DNA of 64,000 nt, taken from Chitinophagales bacterium. Lineage in GTDB: Bacteria > Bacteroidota > Bacteroidia > Chitinophagales > Chitinophagaceae. The stretch covers positions 1 to 64,000 of the forward strand of contig JAJPKJ010000063.1 of NCBI GenBank assembly GCA_021323755.1, in the 5' to 3' direction. Below the pieces are notes generated by a model. That model saw only the letters and a program-made list of their open reading frames with translations, did no database searches and was not told the origin of the DNA. Shown here piece by piece: positions 37,487 through 46,978 of this stretch; within the stretch, counting starts at the first letter, position 1, and each line of letters opens with the position of its first letter. The position numbers and the translations under genes are program-made.

Positions 37487-38170
37487 CTAAGAAGCACCTT
37501 TCGTATTTGTCTTTTGATTCAGCTGCCATAGATCTGTTCCCGATGGAACGGATACAGGGCTTGTAACCAACTGGAATTTTAATTCATCATTTTTCTTAAA
37601 TGAATAGATCACTCCCTGAAAAGATGGATATTTTGAATCGTTATCGCCTCTTATTACAATCTTCATGGCCAGGGCGCTTGAGCTAAACGCAGATTTTGCG
37701 GCGCGCACCCAGTCTATCAATTCATTGTTTGCACTATCTTTTACAGGAATGCCGGACAGGTTTACATCCTTTAAGCCATCTGGTACAGCCAATCTGTCAA
37801 GAAAAGCTTTTAACTGTGAAAAAGGAGCTCCTATATAAGCAGTAGGCTGTTTCGAAAAAGCCGCTTTTTCCTGTGCCGTTAAACCCAGATTCTTGGAAGT
37901 GTTGATGGCATCAATAATATCTGCTTTTTCTGCAGTATTGTTATCCGAAAAAGAAAGATAAACTTTTCCTGCCTTATCGATTGTAACCATCAGCACATTT
38001 CTCTCCGGAACAATTCTGGTGTACACTGAATTCGGGGTCGTCACCTTCAACGCTTCAGGTGGTTTGAATTTTGCCGCAAGAATAAAGAATGACAAAAGCA
38101 GGAATGCCACATCGCACATTGCCGTCATATCTATATTGGTGCTTTTACGGGGTAATTTGGCTCTTCCCAT
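37487..38170 (-). CDS. ExbD-type biopolymer transport protein (first copy)
   Basis: 227 residues, longer than the second copy. The membrane helix carries NIDMTAMCDVAFLLLSFFIL with the conserved Asp. The periplasmic part holds about 50 more residues (AINTSKNLGLTAQEKAAFSKQ to SANNELIDWVRAAKSAF). The difference suggests specialised roles of the two ExbDs. Gap of 83 bases to exbB. Confidence 0.9.
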   Translation of the reverse strand: MGRAKLPRKSTNIDMTAMCDVAFLLLSFFILAAKFKPPEALKVTTPNSVYTRIVPERNVLMVTIDKAGKVYLSFSDNNTAEKADIIDAINTSKNLGLTAQEKAAFSKQPTAYIGAPFSQLKAFLDRLAVPDGLKDVNLSGIPVKDSANNELIDWVRAAKSAFSSSALAMKIVIRGDNDSKYPSFQGVIYSFKKNDELKFQLVTSPVSVPSGTDLWQLNQKTNTKGAS

Positions 38171-38253
38171 TATTTAATATTTTGTATTTATTATAGATTC
38201 AATTTCCGGTCAATTCCACAAAATTTACTTAAAAAAATATGGAACGCTTCCTC

Positions 38254-39120
38254 TTATTTGTATAAAGATGCGAAGCTTTGTGTTAATGTGAATCCGCTTT
38301 CATCAATGCCGTAAGTTATACCATCAATTTTTGTAGTGAAGATATTGTACATGATGATTGCGACTGCTGATGTGCCGATACCCAAAGCTGTATTATACAA
38401 AGCTTCAGAAATACCTTGAGACAGTCTTTGTGCAGCTTCACCACCGCCGGCAGCGCCTAATGCGGCAAATGAACGAATCATACCCAACACCGTTCCTAAC
38501 AGCCCCATCAAGGTAGCAACTGATGCGATGGTGGATAAGAAAACGAGGTTTTTCTCAAGCATCGGTAATTCAAGTGCGGTCGCTTCTTCAACTTCTTTTT
38601 GAATCGCGAGTACTTTTTGATCAGTATCCAGATCAGTAACGCTGATCATTTCTTTGTATTTACGCAACCCGGCTTTCATTACATTTCCAACGCTACCTTT
38701 TTGCTTGTCGCATTCTCCGATAGCAGCATCAATATTCTTATTGGCCAAATGATATTGCACTTTGCGAACGAACTCAGCAATATTACCAGTGCCCGAAGCC
38801 TTGCTGATGGTAAGAAAACGCTCGATTACGAATGTGAGCACAGTCAGTAATGCGCCGATTAATATTGGAACGATGATACCTCCAAGATACATACGGTACA
38901 AGTCACCTTTAGCTCCGTCATATTTAGGCCAAAACCAGCCGTCTTCGACTGTTTTATCAAAATTCGCAGGATTGCCTAAAAAGAAACGCCAAAAAATATA
39001 TCCTATCAAAATACAGGTTACGGGCGCAATCCAGGAAATAGAATTGCCTTTTTTGTTTGGTTGAACGGAAGTTGAAGCTCGTGCGGCGGCAACCGTTGCA
39101 GTTGGTTTTGTTTCAGCCAT
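38254..39120 (-). CDS. exbB: ExbB/TolQ/MotA-type proton channel protein
   Basis: 288 residues. N-terminal tail, helix 1 at about 33-50, helix 2 at about 80-102, cytoplasmic loop with KYKEMI, and helices 3 and 4 in the conserved C-terminal half (LSTIASVATLMGLLGTVLGMIRSF and GTSAVAIIMYNIFT). It builds the pentameric ring that powers TonB with ExbD. First gene of the operon. A possible promoter on the minus strand is TTTTG (39220-39216), 21 bases, TAGAATTG (39194-39187), one mismatch. Confidence 0.93.
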   Translation of the reverse strand: MAETKPTATVAAARASTSVQPNKKGNSISWIAPVTCILIGYIFWRFFLGNPANFDKTVEDGWFWPKYDGAKGDLYRMYLGGIIVPILIGALLTVLTFVIERFLTISKASGTGNIAEFVRKVQYHLANKNIDAAIGECDKQKGSVGNVMKAGLRKYKEMISVTDLDTDQKVLAIQKEVEEATALELPMLEKNLVFLSTIASVATLMGLLGTVLGMIRSFAALGAAGGGEAAQRLSQGISEALYNTALGIGTSAVAIIMYNIFTTKIDGITYGIDESGFTLTQSFASLYK

Positions 39121-39415
39121 GATCGTTTGTTTTTAGTGTTTAGAAAATTTGAAGTATGTAATAGCAATAAATGATTCTACAATTCTAAGGAAAAAATTTT
39201 TCAATGAACAAAATTGTACAAAAAATTTTTATGGACACACAAGATAAGCAAATTATTGAATGTAAATATGAACAAATTGTTTTGTAATAAAAAACTTCGG
39301 TTTCCTATGCAACTAAGATGCACAGCGTTTTTTGAACATTATTCACCTTTTATAAATATCGTTTTTGCAGCCATTCAGTTTTAGCTATCTTCATTCTCTA
39401 AAACCTTAATTTCAC

Positions 39416-41983
39416 ATGAACTTATTTAAAACCAAACTGCTATTAATTTTCGTTTTTACAATTGTATTTTTTACGGTTATATCCGCACAGGACAAAAAAA
39501 CACAAACACCTGCTGCAACAAATCAACAAAATCAATCCACGGCTTCAACGCCGCCAAAAACAGGACCCAAACCGTACAAAGAAGTTATCACAGATAAGGC
39601 TAAAACTTTTAAGGGGTTACTGACTGTTCATAAAGTAGATGATAAATGGTATTTCGAGATCCCCGATTCAATATTCGGACGTGAGATCCTGGCGATCACC
39701 CGTATTGCTAAAACCGCTACCGGCGCAGGTTATGGCGGTGAAGAAATCAATGAGCAGGTGCTTCGGTTTGAAAAAGGTCCCGATAATAAGGTCTTTTTAC
39801 GGGTAGTATTTTACTTGAATATTGCCTCAGACACATTGCCCATTTACCAGGCTGTCAAAAGCTCAAATGTTGAGCCCATCGCTGCTGCCTTCGATCTGAA
39901 AGCATTTGGTAAGGACAGCACCGGCGCTGTCATTGATGTAACGGATTTTTTTAAAGGAGATAACCAGATAGTCTCTCTTCCTTCGGGGTTCAAACGTCAG
40001 TTTAATATAACCGCCCCGTCAGCCGACCGTAGTTTTATTAATTATATCAAAACATTTCCCATTAATACCGAGGTGCGGGTAACAAAAACATTTTCAGCAT
40101 CTACTCCTCCGCCGGGGATTTCTCCTTTTCCAACAGCCAGCTTAATTGCCGCTTCCGAAACGGGGGCAGTAACACTTGAATTGAATACGTCCATGGTATT
40201 GCTACCTAAAACTCCTTATCGCCGCCGGTTTTATGACGAACGTGTATCTTATTTTTCTGATGGTTATACCAACTATGGCTTGGATGTTCAGAGATCTGAA
40301 TCAGAAAGATTTATTGTTCGCTGGCGCCTGGAACCGAAACCTGAAGATGTTGAAAAAATGAAACGTGGTGAATTGGTTGAACCCCAAAAACCCATTGTAT
40401 ATTATATTGATCCTGCTACTCCCGTTAAATGGAGAAAATATTTGAAACTGGGGATCGAGGATTGGCAAAAGGCTTTTGAAAAAGCAGGTTTCAAAAATGC
40501 CATAATTGCAAAAGATTGGCCCGAAAATGATAGTACCATGAGTTTGGAAGATGCGCGCTTTTCGGTTATCCGTTATTTTGCTTCTGATATTGAAAATGCT
40601 TACGGGCCGAATGTTCATGACCCGCGAAGCGGGGAGATCATTGAAAGTCATATCGGCTGGTATCACAATGTCATGAATTTATTAAGAGACTGGTATCTTA
40701 TTCAAACTGCTGCTGTTGATCCTCGTGCCCGAAAAGTAAGATTTGATGATGAACTGATGGGACAATTGGTTCGTTTTGTTTCCTCTCATGAAGTTGGACA
40801 TACTTTAGGACTTCCGCATAACATGGGTTCCTCCTCCGCAACGCCGGTGGAAAAATTGCGCGATAAAGCCTGGGTGGAAGCCAATGGTCACACAGCTTCC
40901 ATTATGGATTATGCCCGATTCAATTATGTAGCTCAACCGGAGGATAGCATCGGTCCGGCAGGTCTGTATCCTCGTATTGGCGATTATGATAAATGGGCGA
41001 TCGAATGGGGATACAAAATGATCGCTGATAAAGATGAAAAACAGGAAAAAGAGATCCTGAATCAATGGGCGAAAGACCATGCTTCCAATCCAAGATATCG
41101 TTTCCTGCGTCAAAGGTTTATTCCCACCGATCCGCGGGCACAAACAGAAGACCTGGGGGACAATTCGATGAAGGCTAGTGAATATGGGATCAAAAACCTG
41201 AAACGCATTCTTCCGAATTTATCCAAATGGACTTTTCAGCCTGGCGAGCCTTTTGATAATTTGGATGAGCTGTATGAACAGGTGATCATTCAATTAAGAA
41301 GATATATGGGTCATGTAACTGCTAATATTGGCGGTATTTATGAGGATCCAAAAACCTACGATCAGCAAGGTGAGATATTTACACCTGTGCCAAAGAACTT
41401 GCAGAAAGATGCAGTGGCGTTCTTAAACAAATATGCTTTTGAAACTCCGCAATGGTTGCTTGACTGGAAACAATTGAAAGAATTTAATCAGGACCAGGTC
41501 GTTGAAGAAATCAGAAGCTTTCAGCAAGGCGTATTATCAGGATTTACAGGTGTTTTAGACCCGGGACGTTTGGAAAGAATGTCTGAATCCACGGCACAGT
41601 TAGGTAAGGATGCTTATTCAACGGATGAACTAATGGATGATCTGCGCAAAGGAATATGGAGTGAAGTTTATGCCAGAAAACCGATTGATATTTATCGCAG
41701 AAATCTCCAAAAGGTTTTTGTAGAAACTTTAGGCAGTATTATCAATGGACAATCGGCAGGAATAAGAATTCAGGGGATTTCCGGAAGAACGGCGGGTGCA
41801 TTTGGCATTACCAATGTCAATGTTCGCACTTCTGATATCCTCTCTGTAGCCAAAGCAACATTAAGGACTTTAAAAACAGATATCACTGCGGCATTGCCCG
41901 CTATTCAGGATAAAATGACGAAATATCATTTGCAGGATGTGCTGGACAGAATTAATCTGATACTAAATCCGAAGGGGAATTAG
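39416..41983 (+). CDS. Large secreted zinc metalloprotease (DUF5117/DUF4953 type)
   Basis: 855 residues with a signal peptide (cleaved near VISAQ). A DUF5118 segment, then DUF5117, then the catalytic domain with HEVGHTLGLPHN, the extended zinc motif HExxHxxGxxH, and a Met-turn in ASIMDYARFNY, as in metzincins. The C-terminal 250 residues are helical. It probably degrades proteins outside the cell or in the periplasm. Monocistronic with a strong terminator 20 bases later. Confidence 0.93.
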   Translation: MNLFKTKLLLIFVFTIVFFTVISAQDKKTQTPAATNQQNQSTASTPPKTGPKPYKEVITDKAKTFKGLLTVHKVDDKWYFEIPDSIFGREILAITRIAKTATGAGYGGEEINEQVLRFEKGPDNKVFLRVVFYLNIASDTLPIYQAVKSSNVEPIAAAFDLKAFGKDSTGAVIDVTDFFKGDNQIVSLPSGFKRQFNITAPSADRSFINYIKTFPINTEVRVTKTFSASTPPPGISPFPTASLIAASETGAVTLELNTSMVLLPKTPYRRRFYDERVSYFSDGYTNYGLDVQRSESERFIVRWRLEPKPEDVEKMKRGELVEPQKPIVYYIDPATPVKWRKYLKLGIEDWQKAFEKAGFKNAIIAKDWPENDSTMSLEDARFSVIRYFASDIENAYGPNVHDPRSGEIIESHIGWYHNVMNLLRDWYLIQTAAVDPRARKVRFDDELMGQLVRFVSSHEVGHTLGLPHNMGSSSATPVEKLRDKAWVEANGHTASIMDYARFNYVAQPEDSIGPAGLYPRIGDYDKWAIEWGYKMIADKDEKQEKEILNQWAKDHASNPRYRFLRQRFIPTDPRAQTEDLGDNSMKASEYGIKNLKRILPNLSKWTFQPGEPFDNLDELYEQVIIQLRRYMGHVTANIGGIYEDPKTYDQQGEIFTPVPKNLQKDAVAFLNKYAFETPQWLLDWKQLKEFNQDQVVEEIRSFQQGVLSGFTGVLDPGRLERMSESTAQLGKDAYSTDELMDDLRKGIWSEVYARKPIDIYRRNLQKVFVETLGSIINGQSAGIRIQGISGRTAGAFGITNVNVRTSDILSVAKATLRTLKTDITAALPAIQDKMTKYHLQDVLDRINLILNPKGN

Positions 41984-42003
41984 CAATAATAAAATAGAAA
42001 AAA

Positions 42004-42040
42004 GAAATGAGAAAGTTGTTCGCTTTCTCATTTCTTTTTT
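42004..42040. terminator. Bidirectional Rho-independent terminator
   Basis: A 12-bp perfect stem GAAATGAGAAAG / CTTTCTCATTTC with loop TTGTTCG, then six T. On the other strand T-rich sequence follows too, so it ends both the metalloprotease gene (plus) and the convergent ABC permease gene (minus). Confidence 0.92.
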
Positions 42041-42057
42041 ACGTATATGCATAAAGG

Positions 42058-43335
42058 TTACTCGTATCTCAGTGCCTCAATCGGGTTAAGTCTTCCTGCT
42101 TTATAAGCCGGATACAATCCTGCTAAGAGCCCGGTTATGAAACAAATGAGGATGCCGTAGAATAACCAGTCTAATGGTAACACAAAACCGGTACTTAACA
42201 CAAGAGAGAATAAATTTCCAACAATAACTCCGAGGATAATTCCAAATACTGCGCCCATTACGCTGATGCTGATGGACTCAAATAAAAACTGGCGACGAAC
42301 ACTTTTTTGTTTTCCGCCAATTGCTTTTATTAGCCCGATTTCTTTGGTGCGCTCCGTAACAGATACGAGCATGATGTTCATTAAACCGATTGCCGCCCCA
42401 ATTAAAGTAATTAATCCAATGGCGACAGCAGCTCCGGTTATAAATCCCAATTGCTTTAATAAGAGTCCCACAAAAAAATCGCTCTTATCAACAGCAAAAT
42501 TGTTTTCTTCGGTGATTGCCAGTTTTCTTATTGGTCTGAAAATGCCCTCAGATTCACTGATCGCGGCGTCAACATTTTTTACATCATTCACTTTCACCAG
42601 AATGTTGAATGATGCATTTTGATTTGAGTTAAAAAACTGGCGAACATTATTGTAAGAAGTAAGAACCATATTGTCCCAGCTAAAGCCCAATGTCGAGCCT
42701 TTTGATTCGAGTACACCGATAATGCGATAAGGAATGCTATTTATTTTAATGATCTTTTCCAAGGGCCTTTCGGGATTATTGCCAAAAAATTTACTGGCAA
42801 TATCACTCCCGATTATGCAGACATTTCTTCCTGACTTGATATCAAGATCGCTCATTTCTCTGCCCGCCGCCAATGCATATCCATTTAACTCATCAAAATT
42901 CTCATCTCCTCCGTTTATTCTCACTGTAGGATTTGTTTTCTTATCGTTCAAGGAAACAACAGCATCTCTTGAGCCGGGGAAGTTCAGGGATATTTTTGCG
43001 GGATACTGAAATCTTTCTTTGAATGATTCAGCCTGTTCTTTGGTAATGGGTTTTCCCGTGTTTGATTTTTTTTCTTTGCGGGCACCTTTCTTTTCTTTTT
43101 TTACATCATTGTTCCCCCCAAAATTTACATTGTACTGTTTGTAATGAATAGTAAAACCATTTGCCCCCATTGACGAAAAACTTTCAGTGAATTTTTGTTT
43201 CATCGCTTCAATGGCCGTATTAATGCCAACAAGTGCCATTATGCCAAATGCAATTATGGCAACGGTAATGCCTGTACGTAATTTATTTGTTCGTACAGTT
43301 CTAAAGGCTAATAAAAAAGTATCTATATTCTTCAT
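42058..43335 (-). CDS. MacB/FtsX-type ABC transporter permease, orphan
   Basis: 425 residues. The N-terminal helix (RTGITVAIIAFGIMALVGINTA), a MacB periplasmic core domain (about 45-270, with a Lys-rich insert), and three C-terminal helices of the FtsX domain (SVTERTKEIGLIKAIGGKQKSVRRQFLFE region). These permeases need an ATPase subunit; none is in this window nearby, so it must be elsewhere. Function: mechanotransmission or export of peptides, lipids or macrolides. Confidence 0.93.
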   Translation of the reverse strand: MKNIDTFLLAFRTVRTNKLRTGITVAIIAFGIMALVGINTAIEAMKQKFTESFSSMGANGFTIHYKQYNVNFGGNNDVKKEKKGARKEKKSNTGKPITKEQAESFKERFQYPAKISLNFPGSRDAVVSLNDKKTNPTVRINGGDENFDELNGYALAAGREMSDLDIKSGRNVCIIGSDIASKFFGNNPERPLEKIIKINSIPYRIIGVLESKGSTLGFSWDNMVLTSYNNVRQFFNSNQNASFNILVKVNDVKNVDAAISESEGIFRPIRKLAITEENNFAVDKSDFFVGLLLKQLGFITGAAVAIGLITLIGAAIGLMNIMLVSVTERTKEIGLIKAIGGKQKSVRRQFLFESISISVMGAVFGIILGVIVGNLFSLVLSTGFVLPLDWLFYGILICFITGLLAGLYPAYKAGRLNPIEALRYE

Positions 43336-43534
43336 TTACAAAATTTCTAAAACCCTAAATTAATCATTCTGTGTACAACTTGATCAAATCTTACATAAAC
43401 GGAAGCCAAAATAAGCAGGGTTTTCAATGGGAAGCGGCAAGTTGGAAAAAGAGCCAATAAAGCCTGTGGATAAACTCATAAACTAATGTTAACCTCAAAA
43501 TTGATGACGCCAATCAAAGGTTATGTAAAACTTT

Positions 43535-44458
43535 ATGCCTTACTTCGCGAAAAAATATTTGAGCGTGTTTTCAAGAATAATATCTGCTATCGGTTATTAT
43601 TTAGCATATTCATTTTTGTATTTATTGTCGATATCTCCTTTCTGGCTTTTATATTTTTTTTCAGATCTGCTTTATGTTATTTTCTATCATGTGATCGGTT
43701 ATCGTAAAGAAATTGTTCTGCAAAATCTTCAAAATGCCTTTCCTGAAAAAAATAAAGAAGAAATAAGCAAGCTCTGTAAAGCCTTTTACAAATATTTATG
43801 CGACCTTTTCCTTGAAACTTTTAAAACGCTCACCATTTCAAAAAGGGAAATGCTGGAGCGATGCAAAATTACAGGCGAAGCAGAAGCTGTTTTTGCCAGG
43901 TATGCTACAGAAGGACGAAATGTGATCATCGTAATGGGGCATTTTGGAAACTGGGAGTGGAGCGGAAATAGTTTCAGTCTTATTTGTAAACAACAGCTCT
44001 TTGTTATTTACCACGAGCTGACCAATAAGCGTTTTGACGGGCTGATCTACAAAATGCGCACCCGCTTTGGAACGAAGCTGATTGAGATGAAAGAAACAAT
44101 GCGTGGGATGGTTACGAATAGGGAAGTGTTGAGTGCAACGGCATTTATTGCGGATCAAACGCCTGATCCGAAAAATGCTTACTGGACAAATTTCTTAAAC
44201 CAGGATACGCCTGTTTTTTGGGGAACGGAAAGGATTGCGCGCAAATTCAATTATGCGATTGTTTATGTTAGTGTAAAAAAGATAAAACGAGGATATTATA
44301 ATATTTTTGCAGAAACACTGGTTGAATACCCGGATACGACAACCGATGGAGAAATTTCTGAATTACATACCCGAAGATTGGAAAAAGACATTCTTGAACA
44401 ACCTGAAACCTGGTTATGGTCTCACCGCAGATGGAAATATAAAAGAAACGAGACTTAA
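43535..44458 (+). CDS. Lipid A acyltransferase-like protein (LpxL/HtrB family)
   Basis: 307 residues. N-terminal membrane helix (about 15-50), then the acyltransferase domain with HFGNWEW (HxxxxE motif), KMRTRFGTKLIE, and FIADQTP further on, the family order. It adds a second acyl chain to lipid A or a related lipid. Two more features fit: it starts at ATG 43535, and 18 bases after its stop a desaturase gene begins, in the same direction. A different substrate, such as a glycolipid, cannot be excluded. Confidence 0.92.
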   Translation: MPYFAKKYLSVFSRIISAIGYYLAYSFLYLLSISPFWLLYFFSDLLYVIFYHVIGYRKEIVLQNLQNAFPEKNKEEISKLCKAFYKYLCDLFLETFKTLTISKREMLERCKITGEAEAVFARYATEGRNVIIVMGHFGNWEWSGNSFSLICKQQLFVIYHELTNKRFDGLIYKMRTRFGTKLIEMKETMRGMVTNREVLSATAFIADQTPDPKNAYWTNFLNQDTPVFWGTERIARKFNYAIVYVSVKKIKRGYYNIFAETLVEYPDTTTDGEISELHTRRLEKDILEQPETWLWSHRRWKYKRNET

Positions 44459-44476
44459 CAAAAAAAACTACGATTG

Positions 44477-45445
44477 ATGCTGTGTGGTAAAACGCTGATC
44501 TTAGCAACGAAACCGTATACGTCCGAAAGCCGTGCAAAAAGCTGGTTTTATGCGCTTACAACGCTGGCATTATTATTGGCTGCTTTGTATGGGACATTAT
44601 TCCTTCCGTATTTAATCGCTAAAATTTTGTGCAGTATTTTTTCCGGATTGCTGATCGTTCGTTTTTTTGTTATTTATCACGATTATCAGCATCACAGCAT
44701 TTTACAACATTCCATCCCCGCCAACATCATTATGACGATCTTCGGGATATATATTCTGGCGCCGCAAAGCATCTGGAAACGTTCGCACGATTATCATCAC
44801 AATCATAACAGCAAATTATTCACCGCGGATATTGGTTCATTTCCCATCGTTACGAAAAGTAAATTTTCTTCCATGTCTAAAACCAATCGCCTGGTTTATC
44901 TCGCAATCCGTCATCCGTTGAATATTTTGTTTGGATATATTACCATTTTTGCCATCGGGATGTGTGTGCGTTCTTGCATAAGCAATCCGCGCAAACATGC
45001 AGATTCATTGGTGGCACTCGTTATCCATATTATCGGTTCTGTTCTCATCATTCACTATTTTGGATGGCTTGCATGGACGCTTTTTATTTTTGTTCCTTTT
45101 TTTATTGCCTGCGGTTTTGGTTCTTATCTATTCTACGCACAGCATAATTTCCCTGCAGTTTCATTTTGTGAAAGAAGTAATTGGAATTATGAAGTCGCCG
45201 CGCTCGAATCATCCAGTTATATGAAAATGAATAAAGTGATGGCTTGGTTTACGGCCAATATCGGGTATCATCATATTCATCATTTAAATTCGCGGATTCC
45301 TTTTTACCGGTTGCCGGAAATCATGGATGCCTTGCCCGAACTGCAAAATGCGAAAACGACATCGCTGAGCATTAAAGAAATAATTGCCTGTTTAAAATTA
45401 AAAGTTTGGGATCCTGAAAAGAATAAAATGGTGGGATTGCCTTAA
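44477..45445 (+). CDS. Fatty acid desaturase family protein
   Basis: 322 residues from ATG 44477 (a TTG one codon upstream is possible). Three His clusters that bind the diiron site are present: HDYQHH (about 75-80), HDYHHNHN (about 105-112) and HHIHH (about 265-269). Membrane helices flank them. It would introduce a double bond (or a hydroxyl) into a lipid-bound acyl chain using O2. Just after the acyltransferase gene, so probably co-transcribed; together they may tailor envelope lipids. Confidence 0.9.
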   Translation: MLCGKTLILATKPYTSESRAKSWFYALTTLALLLAALYGTLFLPYLIAKILCSIFSGLLIVRFFVIYHDYQHHSILQHSIPANIIMTIFGIYILAPQSIWKRSHDYHHNHNSKLFTADIGSFPIVTKSKFSSMSKTNRLVYLAIRHPLNILFGYITIFAIGMCVRSCISNPRKHADSLVALVIHIIGSVLIIHYFGWLAWTLFIFVPFFIACGFGSYLFYAQHNFPAVSFCERSNWNYEVAALESSSYMKMNKVMAWFTANIGYHHIHHLNSRIPFYRLPEIMDALPELQNAKTTSLSIKEIIACLKLKVWDPEKNKMVGLP

Positions 45446-45572
45446 TTTTTTTATACCTGTTTGAATTTATCATCCTGTTGAAGCCGTATGATGCCTGGAT
45501 TTAACCTAACCATCAGCGGTAGTTTAAAATAAAATTTTTAGATGATGACCAGGCGGCAGCATTGCCGATCTC

Positions 45573-46961
45573 TTAGAGGTACAAATAATATATCTGGTTA
45601 ATGAGCCATTGAGGAAAAATACCCAATAAGATAATAATGATTGAAAGGACGATCAGCACGACTCTAAAAGAAAGCGTGGTTTCCAACACCTGTGGTTCGC
45701 CTTCTTTAAAATACATGGCCTGTATAATGCGGAAATAGTAATACACACTTATTGCTGCACACAATACAGCAAATATCACCAGCCACAAGAACTTACCGGT
45801 TTGCAGCGCTGCGGCGAGCATATAATATTTTGCAAAAAAACCTGCAGTGAGCGGGATCCCGGCAAGGGATAATAAAAAGATGGTTGTAACGGCTGCAATG
45901 GTCGGATGATGTTTTGCCAGTCCGTTGAACCCTTCAAATGAATAATCTTTCATTTTTATCAGTACGGCAAAAATTCCAATTGTTGCGATGCTGTAAGCTG
46001 CGGTATATAAAATGATCCCTTCTTTGGCAAATGTGTTAAGTGTTAACAATGCAAATAACATAAAACCGGCCTGGGCAATGCTTGAATAGGCCAGCATTCG
46101 TTTAACGCTCTGTTGGAACACAGCGGTGATATTGCCGATAAACAATGTTGCGGCGATAATGATGGCAACAAATATCTGCCAGCGTTGGATCGTGTCACCG
46201 AATGCATCTCCGAACAATCGAATGAAAGCGATGAACACAGCTGCTTTTACTATGGTTGCCATGAATGAGGTAAAAACAGTCGGAGCGCCATCATATACAT
46301 CTGGTGTCCAAAAATGAAAGGGAGCAGCCGACACTTTGAACGACATCGAAACCAATAGCAACAGTAAGCCGATTATATATAGTGGGGAAAGAGATGTCTT
46401 TGCAGCGGCAATATCATCTAAAAAGAATGAACCGTTAGCCGTCGCGCCATACAAAAAGGTGATACCGAGCAACATTAAGCCGGTGGAAAAGGCGCCCATC
46501 AGGAAATATTTTAGTGAGGCTTCATTGCTTTTCAGATCGCGTTTGTCAGCGCCGGTCAGGATATAAAGAGGGATGGAAATAATTTCTATTCCCAAAAAAA
46601 GCATTAATAATGTATTGAAAGACGTAACAATACTCACGCCGCACAAAACAAAAAATATCAGTGCAAAATATTCCGCGCCATTCACGCCTACTTTGAGAAT
46701 GTCAGAGGAGGATAGTAAAAAATAGAGAAGGGAGGCCCCAAACGCAATGGCATTAAACAATAAGCCAAATGTTTCAAAATAAAGCATGTTGTGGAGATCG
46801 ATATTGATAAAATGATTCCCTCCCAGGTCGAGTAAATTGACAATAAAAAGCAATATCAATCCAACAATTGCTGTTGCCTGAATGGTTTTTTTATTGTTTG
46901 ATAATACTCCGCTAAACATCATCACGATTCCCCAAACAGCCGAAAAAATAATTGCGTTCAT
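45573..46961 (-). CDS. nuoN: NADH-quinone oxidoreductase subunit N
   Basis: 462 residues with 14 membrane helices. Antiporter-like subunit with VSAAPFHFWTPDVYDGAPT and the conserved Lys and Glu of the central proton path (GIEIISIPLYILTGAD, RMLAYSSIAQAGF). One of three Mrp-type proton-pumping subunits of complex I. Last gene of the nuo operon; 17 bases after nuoM. A weak CGGCA-ATGC-TGCCG hairpin lies 25 bases after its stop. Confidence 0.97.
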   Translation of the reverse strand: MNAIIFSAVWGIVMMFSGVLSNNKKTIQATAIVGLILLFIVNLLDLGGNHFINIDLHNMLYFETFGLLFNAIAFGASLLYFLLSSSDILKVGVNGAEYFALIFFVLCGVSIVTSFNTLLMLFLGIEIISIPLYILTGADKRDLKSNEASLKYFLMGAFSTGLMLLGITFLYGATANGSFFLDDIAAAKTSLSPLYIIGLLLLLVSMSFKVSAAPFHFWTPDVYDGAPTVFTSFMATIVKAAVFIAFIRLFGDAFGDTIQRWQIFVAIIIAATLFIGNITAVFQQSVKRMLAYSSIAQAGFMLFALLTLNTFAKEGIILYTAAYSIATIGIFAVLIKMKDYSFEGFNGLAKHHPTIAAVTTIFLLSLAGIPLTAGFFAKYYMLAAALQTGKFLWLVIFAVLCAAISVYYYFRIIQAMYFKEGEPQVLETTLSFRVVLIVLSIIIILLGIFPQWLINQIYYLYL

Positions 46962-46978
46962 ATCTTTTAAATCTTGCT

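Noticed and set aside
42734-43009. Plus-strand open frames within the ABC permease
   Set aside because: Opposite-strand shadows of a well-supported gene; many similar ones inside the nuo genes were discarded for the same reason.
43465-43473. TGTGGATAA, a perfect DnaA-box match before the acyltransferase gene
   Set aside because: A single 9-mer is expected by chance in a window of this size; no cluster, AT-rich unwinding region or dnaA/dnaN gene is near.
43486-43707. Start of the acyltransferase gene at 43486
   Set aside because: That frame differs from the acyltransferase frame; ATG 43535 gives the conserved start.
45520-45572. Small hairpin CGGCA-ATGC-TGCCG after nuoN as operon terminator
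   Set aside because: Only 5 bp of stem and no T tract directly behind it; noted but not called as a terminator.
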